DNA from: Candidatus Pelagibacter communis
GTDB taxonomy: Bacteria > Pseudomonadota > Alphaproteobacteria > Pelagibacterales > Pelagibacteraceae
Length of the DNA stretch: 62,015 bases
Assembly (NCBI GenBank): GCA_001179885.1
Contig: CVSD01000036.1
Location: forward strand, 1-62,015
Direction: 5' to 3'
The notes below the pieces were generated by a model. The model was not told the DNA's origin. It made no database searches and saw only the letters and a program-made list of their open reading frames with translations. This document shows, piece by piece, positions 34,640-43,150 of this stretch. Both the position numbers and the translations under genes were made by a program. The number at the start of each line of letters is the position of its first letter. Position 1 is the first letter of the stretch.

Positions 34640-35557
34640 TCACCTTTTATATGAATCTTTTGATTTTATTTTTAAAGTTTGACCAACCTCTGTTCCAATT
34701 TTTTTAAAATCATTCACATTGGTAATTCTTTTTTCATAAAATCTATGGGATCCATCTAAAGAAAAAAGTTCTGCTTCTAAAATAATTTTCCCCTCTTCGA
34801 TTATTGCGTGGGCTCCAATCGCTGTTTCACAATCTCCTTCTAACACTTTTAAAATGTTTCTTTCTGCATGTGCTTTTTTATATGTCTCATTATGGTTTAT
34901 TTTATTTAAGATAGATATAATTTCTTCATCATTTTCTCTACATTGAAGTGCTATAATTCCCTGGCCAGCGCTTGGTATAAGTTCATCTGAAGGAAAAATC
35001 TCAGATATTTCATTTTCAAGATTTAAAAATTTTATTCCAGCATAAGATAAAATTATTCCATCATAAATACCATCTTTTAATTTTTTTATTCGAGTATCTA
35101 TATTTCCTCTAATTAATTTACATTGCATGTCTGGTCTGATTTTTTTAATTTGAAATTCCCTCCTATATGATGAAGTACCAATAGTTGATTTTAAATTTAA
35201 ATCTTTTAATTTTTTTTTATCGATTGTTATTAAAATTTCTCTTGGATCATTTCTTTCTAAAAATGTATCAGTTTTAAGTCCATTTGTTTCTATAGCTGGC
35301 ATATCCTTAAGTGCATGAACAGCTATATCAATGCTCTTGTTTTTAAGCTCAGTTTCTATATTACCTGAAAATAAACCTTTTCCTCCAACTTCAGACAATC
35401 TTGTATTCTGTACTTGATCACCTTTTGTTGTAATAGGTTTAATGTGAATATCATGATCACTCAAATTTGTATTTTCAATAATTTTATCTTTAGCTTTTTG
35501 AGCATAAAGCAATGCTAATTTGCTACCTCTAGATCCTATTGTTATTTTCTTATTCAT
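34640..35557 (-). CDS. hemC: Porphobilinogen deaminase (hydroxymethylbilane synthase)
   Basis: Polymerises four porphobilinogens into hydroxymethylbilane, 305 residues. It has ITIGSRGSKLALLYA, the Asp motif HALKDMPA, the Arg-rich GTSSYRREFQIKKIRPD and IRGNIDTRIKKL, and the dipyrromethane-cofactor Cys in LEGDCETAIGAHA. It is divergent from tsaD with a 56-base intergenic region that must hold both promoters. Confidence 0.97.
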   Translation of the reverse strand: MNKKITIGSRGSKLALLYAQKAKDKIIENTNLSDHDIHIKPITTKGDQVQNTRLSEVGGKGLFSGNIETELKNKSIDIAVHALKDMPAIETNGLKTDTFLERNDPREILITIDKKKLKDLNLKSTIGTSSYRREFQIKKIRPDMQCKLIRGNIDTRIKKLKDGIYDGIILSYAGIKFLNLENEISEIFPSDELIPSAGQGIIALQCRENDEEIISILNKINHNETYKKAHAERNILKVLEGDCETAIGAHAIIEEGKIILEAELFSLDGSHRFYEKRITNVNDFKKIGTEVGQTLKIKSKDSYKR

Positions 35558-35613
35558 AAATTAATTTATTTCTTACTTGTATTGGGATTGTACAATTATT
35601 AAAAACTATTTGA

Positions 35614-36687
35614 ATGAGTAAAAAACCCTTAATTCTTGGAATAGAGTCGAGTTGTGATGAGACAGCAGCGTCTTTAATAACAGAAAATGAACAGGGAATT
35701 CCAATAGTTTTATCTAGCATTGTATCTAGCCAGGAAGATGTACACAAAGAATTTGGTGGAGTTGTGCCTGAATTAGCGGCCAGATCTCATATAGAAAAAA
35801 TAGATTTGATTGTTCAAAAAGCTATTAAAAAAAGCGGAAAAAGTATAGATGATATTGATGCTGTTGCTTCAACTGCAGGACCTGGGTTGATAGTATGTTT
35901 ATCAGTTGGGTTAAGTTTTGGTAAAGCTTTTGCATGTGCAATCAAAAAACCATTCATAGCTATTAATCATTTAGAAGGTCATGCATTGAGCCCTAAAATA
36001 AATTCAGATATAAATTACCCATATCTTCTTTTATTAATTTCGGGAGGTCATTCACAATTTTTAATCGTTAAAGGTCTCGGAAATTATAAAAGATTAGGAA
36101 CAACAATAGATGATGCTTTAGGTGAAGCGTTTGATAAAACTGCAAAACTTTTGGGAATTGATTTTCCTGGTGGACCGCAAATAGAAATCTTAGCTGAAAA
36201 AGGGAATCCAAACAAATATGATTTACCCAAACCAATTTTTAACAAAGGGGGATGTAATTTATCATTTGCAGGTCTTAAAACAGCAATACTAAAAATCTCA
36301 AAAAAAATTAAAACCAAACAAGAAAAATTTGATTTAGCTGCATCATTTCAACAAAAAATAATAGAAATTTTATTTAAAAAAACAAAAATAGCTTTTAGTG
36401 AGTTTGAAAAACAAATTAAACCAAAAGAAAAAAAATTTGTTGTTGCAGGTGGTGTTGCTGCAAATAAAGAAATAAGAAAAATGTTAACTAATCTTTGTAA
36501 GAAAGAAAAATATGAGCCAATCTTTCCACCACTTAATTTATGTGGGGACAACGCAGCTATGATTGCAATGGTTGGATTAGAAAAATTTAAATTAAAAAAA
36601 TTTAATAACTTAGATTTTCCAGCAAAACCAAGATGGCCTTTAGACGAAGAAGCTGCATTTTTAAAAGGTGCTGGAGTTAAGTTATGA
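35614..36687 (+). CDS. tsaD: tRNA N6-adenosine threonylcarbamoyltransferase TsaD
   Basis: Transfers threonylcarbamoyl to A37 of ANN-decoding tRNAs. The 357-residue ASKHA-fold protein has ILGIESSCDETAASL, the metal-binding His119/His123 in NHLEGHALSP, LISGGHSQ, DDALGEAFDK and the third metal ligand in LCGDNAAM. The last 4 bases overlap the EVE-domain gene. Confidence 0.98.
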   Translation: MSKKPLILGIESSCDETAASLITENEQGIPIVLSSIVSSQEDVHKEFGGVVPELAARSHIEKIDLIVQKAIKKSGKSIDDIDAVASTAGPGLIVCLSVGLSFGKAFACAIKKPFIAINHLEGHALSPKINSDINYPYLLLLISGGHSQFLIVKGLGNYKRLGTTIDDALGEAFDKTAKLLGIDFPGGPQIEILAEKGNPNKYDLPKPIFNKGGCNLSFAGLKTAILKISKKIKTKQEKFDLAASFQQKIIEILFKKTKIAFSEFEKQIKPKEKKFVVAGGVAANKEIRKMLTNLCKKEKYEPIFPPLNLCGDNAAMIAMVGLEKFKLKKFNNLDFPAKPRWPLDEEAAFLKGAGVKL

Positions 36688-37103
36688 GTAAAAAATATTG
36701 GTTACTTAAATCTGAACCAGATGTATGGTCTATTGAACAACAAAAAAAAGCTGGAAGTAAAGGAGCACCGTGGGATGGTGTTAGAAACTATCAGGCTGCA
36801 AAAAATTTAAAAGCAATGAAAAAAGGTGATCAATGTTTTTTTTACCATTCAAACATTGGCAAAGAAATAGTGGGAATTGTTGAGGTTATTAAAGAGTATT
36901 ATATAGATAAAACAGACCAATCTGGTCGGTTTGTTGCAGTTACTGTAAAATTTATAAAAAAACTTGATAAACCAATTACACTTGAAAATATTAAGAAAAA
37001 TAAGGAATTACAGCATTTATCACTAATTAAACAAAGTAGATTATCTGTAATGCCTATTGACTCTAAAAGCTGGAAAATTTTATATAACTTGAGTAAAATT
37101 TAA
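36684..37103 (+). CDS. EVE-domain protein
   Basis: A 139-residue single EVE domain (PUA-like fold): [57 protein letters not shown], then [15 protein letters not shown]. Such domains are thought to read modified bases in RNA or DNA. Coupling to tsaD, a tRNA-modification gene, is common in alphaproteobacteria and fits a role in RNA modification; this is inference. Confidence 0.92.
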   Translation: MSKKYWLLKSEPDVWSIEQQKKAGSKGAPWDGVRNYQAAKNLKAMKKGDQCFFYHSNIGKEIVGIVEVIKEYYIDKTDQSGRFVAVTVKFIKKLDKPITLENIKKNKELQHLSLIKQSRLSVMPIDSKSWKILYNLSKI

Positions 37104-37113
37104 ATATCCATTT

Positions 37114-39213
37114 ATGCCAAAAAAAAAGAAAAAAACAAAATCAAAAAAAAAAGCTTCAAAAAAAAGAAGAAAAAAAATAAAGAGAAGATCTCCTAAAAAA
37201 AGAAAAGTTTTTAAAAGAAAAAAAAAGACAAGTAAAAAACTTCTGAAAATAACGAAAAAAAAAGATGACTCAACATCTTCTGAGCTAATTTTCAAAACTA
37301 AACCTGAATGGGTAAAAAGCAGTCTTGCAAATAAAGCCCAATATCAAAAAAAATATAATGACTCTATTAAAAATAATAATGCTTTTTGGAAAAAGGAAGG
37401 AAAAAGAATTACTTGGATAAAGCCTTATAAAAAAATTAAAGATATAAAATATAGTAAAGATGAAGTTAGAATTAAGTGGTTTGAGGATGGCACATTGAAT
37501 GCTTCGGCTAACTGTATTGATAGACATTTAAAAGATAAAAAAGATAAAACAGCAATTATTTGGGTTGGTGATGATCCAAAAGACTCTCAAAAAATTTCAT
37601 ATAAACAACTTCATCAAAAAGTTTCGAAGGCAGCAAATGGGTTAAAAAAATTAGGTATAAAAAAAGGAGATAGAGTAACGATTTATCTAACTATGATACC
37701 TGAACTTGCAATTTTGATGTTAGCTTGTGCGAGAATTGGAGCTGTTCACTCAATAATTTTTGGAGGTTTTTCAGCAGAATCTATTTCTGGAAGAGTTAAT
37801 GATTGTGAATCAGAATATATTATTACTGCTGACGAAGGTGTAAGAGGAGGAAAGACAATTCCATTAAAAGCAACAACAGATGAAGCGTTAATGAACTGCC
37901 CTAATGTGAAAAAATGTATTGTTGTAAAAAGAACAGGTAATTATGTTTATTGGAATAGTGATCGAGATGTATGGTATCACGACTTAATTAAAGATGTCTC
38001 AAATACTTGCGAACCAGAGGAAATGAATGCTGAAGATCCTCTTTTTATTCTTTATACTTCAGGATCTACAGGCAAACCAAAAGGAGTTCTGCATACGACT
38101 GGTGGATATATGGTCTATGCATCAATGACTCATCAATATATTTTTAATTATAAACCAAAAGATATTTATTGGTGCACTGCTGATATTGGATGGGTAACTG
38201 GACACAGCTACATAATATATGGGCCTTTATCAAATGGTGCTACAACCATAATGTTTGAAGGTATTCCTAATTATCCTGACAGTTCAAGATGGTGGCAAAT
38301 AGTTGATAAGTTCAAAGTAAATACTTTTTATACTGCTCCAACTGCAATTAGAGCTCTTATGAGAGAAGGGAGCGATCCAGTAAATAAAACATCAAGAAAA
38401 TCATTAAAACTTCTTGGAACAGTAGGTGAACCAATAAATCCAGAAGCATGGATGTGGTATTATAAAACTATTGGAAATTCAAAATGTCCAATTGTTGATA
38501 CTTGGTGGCAAACAGAAACAGGAGGAATATTAATTGCTCCTCAAACAGGAGCTATCCCTTTAAAACCAGGGTCTGCAACTAAACCTTTTTATGGAATAAA
38601 ACCTTGTCTTGTTGATAAAGATGGGAAAGAAATTAAAGGTGCTGGTGAGGGCAGATTGTGTATTTCTCAATCTTGGCCAGGTCAAATGAGAACAGTTTAT
38701 GGTGATCATCAAAGATTTATTGATACTTATTTTTCTCAATTTGATGGAAAATATTTTACTGGTGATGGATGTAGAAGAGATAAAGATGGATACTATTGGA
38801 TTACGGGAAGAGTAGATGATGTAATTATTGTTTCAGGTCATAATCTTGGAACAGCAGAAATTGAAAGCGCATTTGTTGCACATTCAAAGGTAGCTGAAGC
38901 TGCAGTTGTAGGTTACCCACATGATATAAAAGGAAATGGTTTATATTGTTATGTAACTTTGAATGCTGGAGAAACTGAAACAGGAGATCTTGAAAGGGAA
39001 CTTAAACTTTGGGTTAGAAAACAAATTGGACCATTGGCTACTCCAGATTTAATTCATTTTACTCCGGGTCTTCCAAAAACAAGATCTGGAAAAATAATGA
39101 GAAGAATTTTAAGAAAGATAGCTGCTAATGAACATGATCAATTAGGTGACACAACAACACTAGCTGACCCAAGTGTTGTAGATAGTTTGGTAGAGAATAG
39201 AAAAAACACTTAA
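37114..39213 (+). CDS. acs: Acetyl-CoA synthetase with polybasic N-terminal extension
   Basis: Activates acetate to acetyl-CoA through acetyl-AMP. From about residue 58 ([11 protein letters not shown]) the protein is a normal Acs: [56 protein letters not shown], and the regulatory acetylation Lys in [15 protein letters not shown]. The first 50 residues carry 33 Lys/Arg, with no acidic residue, unlike any Acs I know. No in-frame ATG, GTG or TTG exists between the start and the Acs body, so the tail is either real or the start is non-standard. Total length is 699, against about 650 usually. Confidence 0.95.
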   Translation: MPKKKKKTKSKKKASKKRRKKIKRRSPKKRKVFKRKKKTSKKLLKITKKKDDSTSSELIFKTKPEWVKSSLANKAQYQKKYNDSIKNNNAFWKKEGKRITWIKPYKKIKDIKYSKDEVRIKWFEDGTLNASANCIDRHLKDKKDKTAIIWVGDDPKDSQKISYKQLHQKVSKAANGLKKLGIKKGDRVTIYLTMIPELAILMLACARIGAVHSIIFGGFSAESISGRVNDCESEYIITADEGVRGGKTIPLKATTDEALMNCPNVKKCIVVKRTGNYVYWNSDRDVWYHDLIKDVSNTCEPEEMNAEDPLFILYTSGSTGKPKGVLHTTGGYMVYASMTHQYIFNYKPKDIYWCTADIGWVTGHSYIIYGPLSNGATTIMFEGIPNYPDSSRWWQIVDKFKVNTFYTAPTAIRALMREGSDPVNKTSRKSLKLLGTVGEPINPEAWMWYYKTIGNSKCPIVDTWWQTETGGILIAPQTGAIPLKPGSATKPFYGIKPCLVDKDGKEIKGAGEGRLCISQSWPGQMRTVYGDHQRFIDTYFSQFDGKYFTGDGCRRDKDGYYWITGRVDDVIIVSGHNLGTAEIESAFVAHSKVAEAAVVGYPHDIKGNGLYCYVTLNAGETETGDLERELKLWVRKQIGPLATPDLIHFTPGLPKTRSGKIMRRILRKIAANEHDQLGDTTTLADPSVVDSLVENRKNT

Positions 39214-39833
39214 AAGTTTATTCTTTCATTAAATTCTTTTTTAACAACATCCCATTTTAGAATTACAGAATTTAAAACAATCTTTCGATCAAGATTTTTT
39301 AATTCATCAGCTATCGGAGCCCATTCATAAAGAGATAAAGCACTAGGATTAAATGGTAAATCTTTATAATAAATTTCCCAATTTATTTTTTGTAATCTTT
39401 CATCAAAATTTTTTTTTGATTTTTCAACAATATCTAGTGGCATTTTATTTGATATTTCATCATCAAGAATTTTTAAAAAAATTTCTTTTGCTTTATTAAC
39501 TTCATTATAATTATTATTTACTTTTAAATGAGAAAATGTAAAAAAAATTAGATCTTGAAGAGCAACCGCATAGATATTCCATTTGGCAAGATTTACAGAA
39601 GACATAAACTCATCATTGTCAAAATGGAGAACATATCTGGTTCCCATTCTAGTTTTTAAATAACTATAAAGTGTAACTTGGGACACCCAAGCTGACTTAG
39701 TTTGTATAAAAATCTCAAGATCATCTAAATTTTTAATTTTTTTCTTAGGGATAAAAGCTTTAAATAATGCAAATAGGTAAATCTTAAAATCATTCCAAGT
39801 CAGGTCTTTCCAGGATAATTTATATTTCGACAT
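39210..39833 (-). CDS. Conserved-looking protein of unknown function (207 aa)
   Basis: Soluble protein, rich in aromatic and charged residues ([22 protein letters not shown] at the start; [13 protein letters not shown] near the end). A central stretch mentions [14 protein letters not shown]. No known domain is recognised. It is convergent with acs, sharing the 4-base stop TTAA, and divergent from the DUF4212/symporter operon, so it may be functionally tied to acetate metabolism, though only position suggests this. Confidence 0.72.
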   Translation of the reverse strand: MSKYKLSWKDLTWNDFKIYLFALFKAFIPKKKIKNLDDLEIFIQTKSAWVSQVTLYSYLKTRMGTRYVLHFDNDEFMSSVNLAKWNIYAVALQDLIFFTFSHLKVNNNYNEVNKAKEIFLKILDDEISNKMPLDIVEKSKKNFDERLQKINWEIYYKDLPFNPSALSLYEWAPIADELKNLDRKIVLNSVILKWDVVKKEFNERINF

Positions 39834-39854
39834 AAAATGCGCTATTTTGCATAC

Positions 39855-39946
39855 TTATAACTCAAAAAGTCCCTTAATATGAACAATTTTAATACTTTAA
39901 ATCTCTTTCATAATGGTTATGGTTTTTGCCAGTTATAACTAAAAAG
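39855..39946. repeat. Pair of direct repeats upstream of the DUF4212/SSS operon
   Basis: TTATAACTCAAAAAG (39855-39869) recurs as TTATAACTAAAAAG (39933-39946), identical apart from one extra C, 78 bases apart, in the gap between the divergent genes at 39210 and 39959. The second copy runs into the purine-rich ribosome-binding stretch. They may be operator half-sites or chance similarity in AT-rich DNA. Confidence 0.35.
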
Positions 39947-39958
39947 AGAGAGGTATAT

Positions 39959-40219
39959 ATGTCAAAACAAGCACAACACTGGGAAAAAACCAGGGGATTG
40001 CTATTTGTTACATTAGCAATTTGGTTTGTATTCTCAATGGGCATCTTCCTTTTTGGAGCAGAAATGAACGAAGTTACAGGACCATTTGGTTATCCATTAA
40101 CTTATTGGTTCACTTGTCAAGGTTCTCTTGCAATTTTCGTAATCCTAATTTTCTGGTTTTCGAATAGACAAGAAAAAATTGATGAAGAGTTCGGCTTCAG
40201 CGAGAGAGGAGATGACTAA
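39959..40219 (+). CDS. DUF4212 protein, small partner of a sodium:solute symporter
   Basis: An 86-residue protein with two membrane helices (GLLFVTLAIWFVFSMGIFLFG and FTCQGSLAIFVILIFWFS) and the family start AQHWEKTRG. I use ATG at 39959, preceded by AAGAGAGAGG; an in-frame TTG at 39926 would add eleven residues that do not fit the family. DUF4212 proteins are encoded directly before VC_2705-type acetate symporters, as here (1-base overlap with the next gene). Confidence 0.92.
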   Translation: MSKQAQHWEKTRGLLFVTLAIWFVFSMGIFLFGAEMNEVTGPFGYPLTYWFTCQGSLAIFVILIFWFSNRQEKIDEEFGFSERGDD

Positions 40220-42033
40220 TGATAAAAGGTAATTTTATAGACAATTTGCCTAAAGTTTATGGAATCTATACTGGAGGATTCATAGGTTTCATAATTATTA
40301 TGGCAATTGCAGAGCAGATGGGTATGAGTGCTAAAGCAATTGGTATTGCTTTTGTAGCATTCACAGTAGCCATCTATGCTATAATTGGTTATCTATCACG
40401 TACAGCACAAGCAGATGCGTATTACGTAGCTGGAAGACAAGTGCCAACCGTGTTCAATGGAATGGCGACAGCAGCTGACTGGATGTCTGGTGCATCGTTC
40501 GTTGCAATGGCAGGTGGTATTTACTTCAAAGGCTATGGTTATATGGCACTACTTGTAGGTTGGACTGGTGGATACGTGTTGGTTGCATCTTTATTAGCAC
40601 CATACCTAAGAAAATTTGGCTGTTACACAGTTCCAGATTTTATCGGTACAAGATACGGTGGTAATTTAGCTAGATTTTGCGCAGTTGTAGTTTTAACTGT
40701 TGCATCATTTACTTATGTGACTGCACAAATTAACGCGACTGGAACTATTGCATCTGTTGCTTTAGATATTCCATTCCAATACGCTGTTTATGTTGGATTA
40801 GTAAGTATCTTATTATGTTCAATGTTAGGTGGTATGAGAGGAGTAACTTGGACACAGGTTGCACAGTACATCGTGTTGATTATAGCTTATCTACTTCCAG
40901 TATTCTGGATCAGTAACAAAATTGGTGCAGGGTTCTTCCCTCACTTCATGCTAGCAGATGAAGTAGCTAGAATAGCTGATTTAGAACAACAGTTTGGTTT
41001 TGTAGCTAACTCGAAAGAGAATCTTGCTATGGTGCCAAAAGGTTTAGCTGGAATAACTAAAGCTCACTCAGCGGTTAACGCTACACCTTGGGCATTTATT
41101 TCATTAGCACTAGCGATGATGATGGGAACAGCTTCATTGCCACACGTGATGATGAGATATTTCACTACTCCAAGTGTAAAAGCAGCTAGAAAATCTGTAG
41201 GTTGGTCAGTATTTTTCATCTTCCTACTTTATTCTTCTGCACCAATGTTAGCGACGCTGTCTAAATTAGCATTGATTGATCCGTCATTACCAACTGGTAT
41301 TATCGGTAAATCAGTAGCAGATGTTCAAGCGATTGATTGGTATCAAAACTGGAACCAAGCTAATCTGATGTTTATCAGCGACTTTAACGGAAATGGAACT
41401 GTTGAATTAAACGAGTTCTTCATGGGTGGTAAAGCCGTTGTATTAGCAACACCAGAAATAGCAGGATTACCATATGTAATCTCAGGTCTAGTTGCAGCCG
41501 GTGGTATGGCAGCTGCTATGTCAACAGCAGATGGTTTAATTCTAGCAATTGCAAACGCTATATCACATGATGTTTACTATAAGATCATTGATCCAAAAGC
41601 GGAAACTGCAAAAAGACTAGTTGTTGCAAGGGTACTACTTGTAGTAATTGGTTTTGCTGGAGCAACAATCGCAGCTATGGAGATCCAAGGTATCTTAGGT
41701 TCAGTTATCTGGGCTTTTGACTTTGCGATGTCTGGTTTATTCTTCCCACTTGTACTAGGTGTATGGTGGAGTAGAGCTAACAGAGAAGGTGCAATAGCTG
41801 GTATGGTTCTAGGATTGCTTTCAGGATTGGGTTACCTAATTTGGGTACGTAATGGTGGAAGTGGATTCTTAGGTATTACACAGTTAACATTCGGTATCTT
41901 TGGATCAGCTGTTAGTTTAGTAGCTATGGTTGTTGTAAGTTTAGCGACTTCAGCTCCAAGCGCTGCTACACAAAGAATGGTTGATGAGTGTCGTATACCA
42001 TCAGGTAAATCGATACTTGGAAAACAACACTAA
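40219..42033 (+). CDS. Sodium:solute symporter, VC_2705-type (acetate permease-like)
   Basis: A 604-residue, about 13-helix SSS transporter. Motifs: AQADAYYVAGRQVPTVFNGMATAADWMSG, YVLVASLLAPYLRKFG, MGTASLPHVMMRYFTTPS, and AAAMSTADGLILAIANAISHD in the sodium-site region. With acs upstream, acetate or a related short acid is the likely substrate. Between two helices it holds DFNGNGTVELNE (residues 388-399), a perfect-looking EF-hand loop. Codons are noticeably more C-ending than in neighbours, suggesting high expression. A strong terminator follows. Confidence 0.93.
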   Translation: MIKGNFIDNLPKVYGIYTGGFIGFIIIMAIAEQMGMSAKAIGIAFVAFTVAIYAIIGYLSRTAQADAYYVAGRQVPTVFNGMATAADWMSGASFVAMAGGIYFKGYGYMALLVGWTGGYVLVASLLAPYLRKFGCYTVPDFIGTRYGGNLARFCAVVVLTVASFTYVTAQINATGTIASVALDIPFQYAVYVGLVSILLCSMLGGMRGVTWTQVAQYIVLIIAYLLPVFWISNKIGAGFFPHFMLADEVARIADLEQQFGFVANSKENLAMVPKGLAGITKAHSAVNATPWAFISLALAMMMGTASLPHVMMRYFTTPSVKAARKSVGWSVFFIFLLYSSAPMLATLSKLALIDPSLPTGIIGKSVADVQAIDWYQNWNQANLMFISDFNGNGTVELNEFFMGGKAVVLATPEIAGLPYVISGLVAAGGMAAAMSTADGLILAIANAISHDVYYKIIDPKAETAKRLVVARVLLVVIGFAGATIAAMEIQGILGSVIWAFDFAMSGLFFPLVLGVWWSRANREGAIAGMVLGLLSGLGYLIWVRNGGSGFLGITQLTFGIFGSAVSLVAMVVVSLATSAPSAATQRMVDECRIPSGKSILGKQH

Positions 42034-42044
42034 ATAATCTTTTT

Positions 42045-42072
42045 AAGGGGCGATTAATTTCGCCCCTTTTAA
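42045..42072 (+). terminator. Intrinsic terminator of the DUF4212/SSS operon
   Basis: Nine-base stem AAGGGGCGA (42045-42053) and TCGCCCCTT (42060-42068) with a six-base loop, then TTAATTT. It lies 11 bases after the symporter stop and before the gene at 42102, so it separates the two transcription units. Confidence 0.92.
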
Positions 42073-42101
42073 TTTCTCAATTTTTCCAATATAAATTTTA
42101 A

Positions 42102-42458
42102 ATGTCAGCTAACTTTCATCCTTTAGTTTATATAATCGATTATATTCTTGGAGTAATTATGTGGACTTTAATTGGAAGAGTGGCTATGAATATTTTTCAA
42201 AGAGAAGATTCTCAATTCTTTTTTATGAGGGTGTTTGTAAAATTTACAAACCCTTTGATTAATTTATTTAAACCAATAACTCCTTCTTTCATAATCGGGC
42301 CTATAGTGCCTTTATATGTGGCATGGTTTTTCTTTATGATAAGATTTTATCTAATGCCTTGGATTTTAGGATATTCGGTAATGGGGATGTTATCCTTTCC
42401 ATTGGAAAGTGAAATTTCGAGACAAATTTATCAATTTTTTAATTCAATTAAATTTTAA
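42102..42458 (+). CDS. Membrane protein, distantly YggT-like
   Basis: A 118-residue protein with about three hydrophobic segments (residues 8-28, 66-86 and 90-106). The stretch FVKFTNPLINLFKPITPSFI resembles the YggT motif in which a loop with Pro-Ile-x-Pro precedes the second helix. Function unknown. It has a 28-base gap to rpe and the same strand. Confidence 0.7.
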   Translation: MSANFHPLVYIIDYILGVIMWTLIGRVAMNIFQREDSQFFFMRVFVKFTNPLINLFKPITPSFIIGPIVPLYVAWFFFMIRFYLMPWILGYSVMGMLSFPLESEISRQIYQFFNSIKF

Positions 42459-42486
42459 AAATTGATACTAGTTATTCTGGTTATCA

Positions 42487-43146
42487 ATGAAAAAAATACA
42501 AATTTCACCTTCGATTTTATCGGCTGATTTTAGTCAGCTAGGTAATGAAATTAAAAGATTAGAAGAAGCTGGTGCGGACATGATACATGTAGATGTTATG
42601 GATGGCCATTTTGTTCCAAATTTGACTATTGGTCCTCCGGTAATAAAGGCATTAAAAAAACAATCATCAATGATTTTTGATGTCCACTTAATGATTTCTC
42701 CAGTTCATAAATATATCGAGGCCTTTTCAGATGCTGGTGCAGACATAATCACAATTCATCCTGAAGCCACTGATGATTTAACAGCTTCAATTTCTAAAAT
42801 AAAAGAGTTGGGAAAAAAAGTAGGTGTTTCTCTAAATCCTGGAACCGAAATTAAAATGATTCTGGATCAACTAGATAAAATAGATTTAGTTCTAATCATG
42901 AGTGTTAATCCTGGATTTGGTGGTCAAAAATTTATGCCAGAAGTATTGGATAAAATTAAAGATTTAAAAAAAATACAAGATAGTAAAGGATTTAATTTTG
43001 ACATTGAAATAGACGGAGGGATTAATTTTGATAATTCTAAAGATGCAATAAATGCTGGAGCGAATATATTAGTTTCGGGAACCACAATTTTTAAAGGCAA
43101 TAATGGAGATATTAAAAAAAATATTGAATTATTAAAATCAAAATAA
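42487..43146 (+). CDS. rpe: Ribulose-phosphate 3-epimerase
   Basis: Interconverts ribulose 5-phosphate and xylulose 5-phosphate. The 219-residue TIM barrel has ISPSILSADFSQLG, HVDVMDGHFVPNLTIGP (metal His/Asp), DVHLMI, MSVNPGFGGQKF and DGGINFDN. All metal and phosphate ligands are in place. Confidence 0.98.
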   Translation: MKKIQISPSILSADFSQLGNEIKRLEEAGADMIHVDVMDGHFVPNLTIGPPVIKALKKQSSMIFDVHLMISPVHKYIEAFSDAGADIITIHPEATDDLTASISKIKELGKKVGVSLNPGTEIKMILDQLDKIDLVLIMSVNPGFGGQKFMPEVLDKIKDLKKIQDSKGFNFDIEIDGGINFDNSKDAINAGANILVSGTTIFKGNNGDIKKNIELLKSK

Positions 43147-43150
43147 TTTC

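Noticed and set aside
37080-37527. Two minus-strand frames opposite the start of acs rich in Phe/Leu
   Set aside because: They are the complement of the lysine-codon (AAA) tail, which automatically reads as Phe (TTT) on the other strand; no membrane-protein pattern or homology beyond that.
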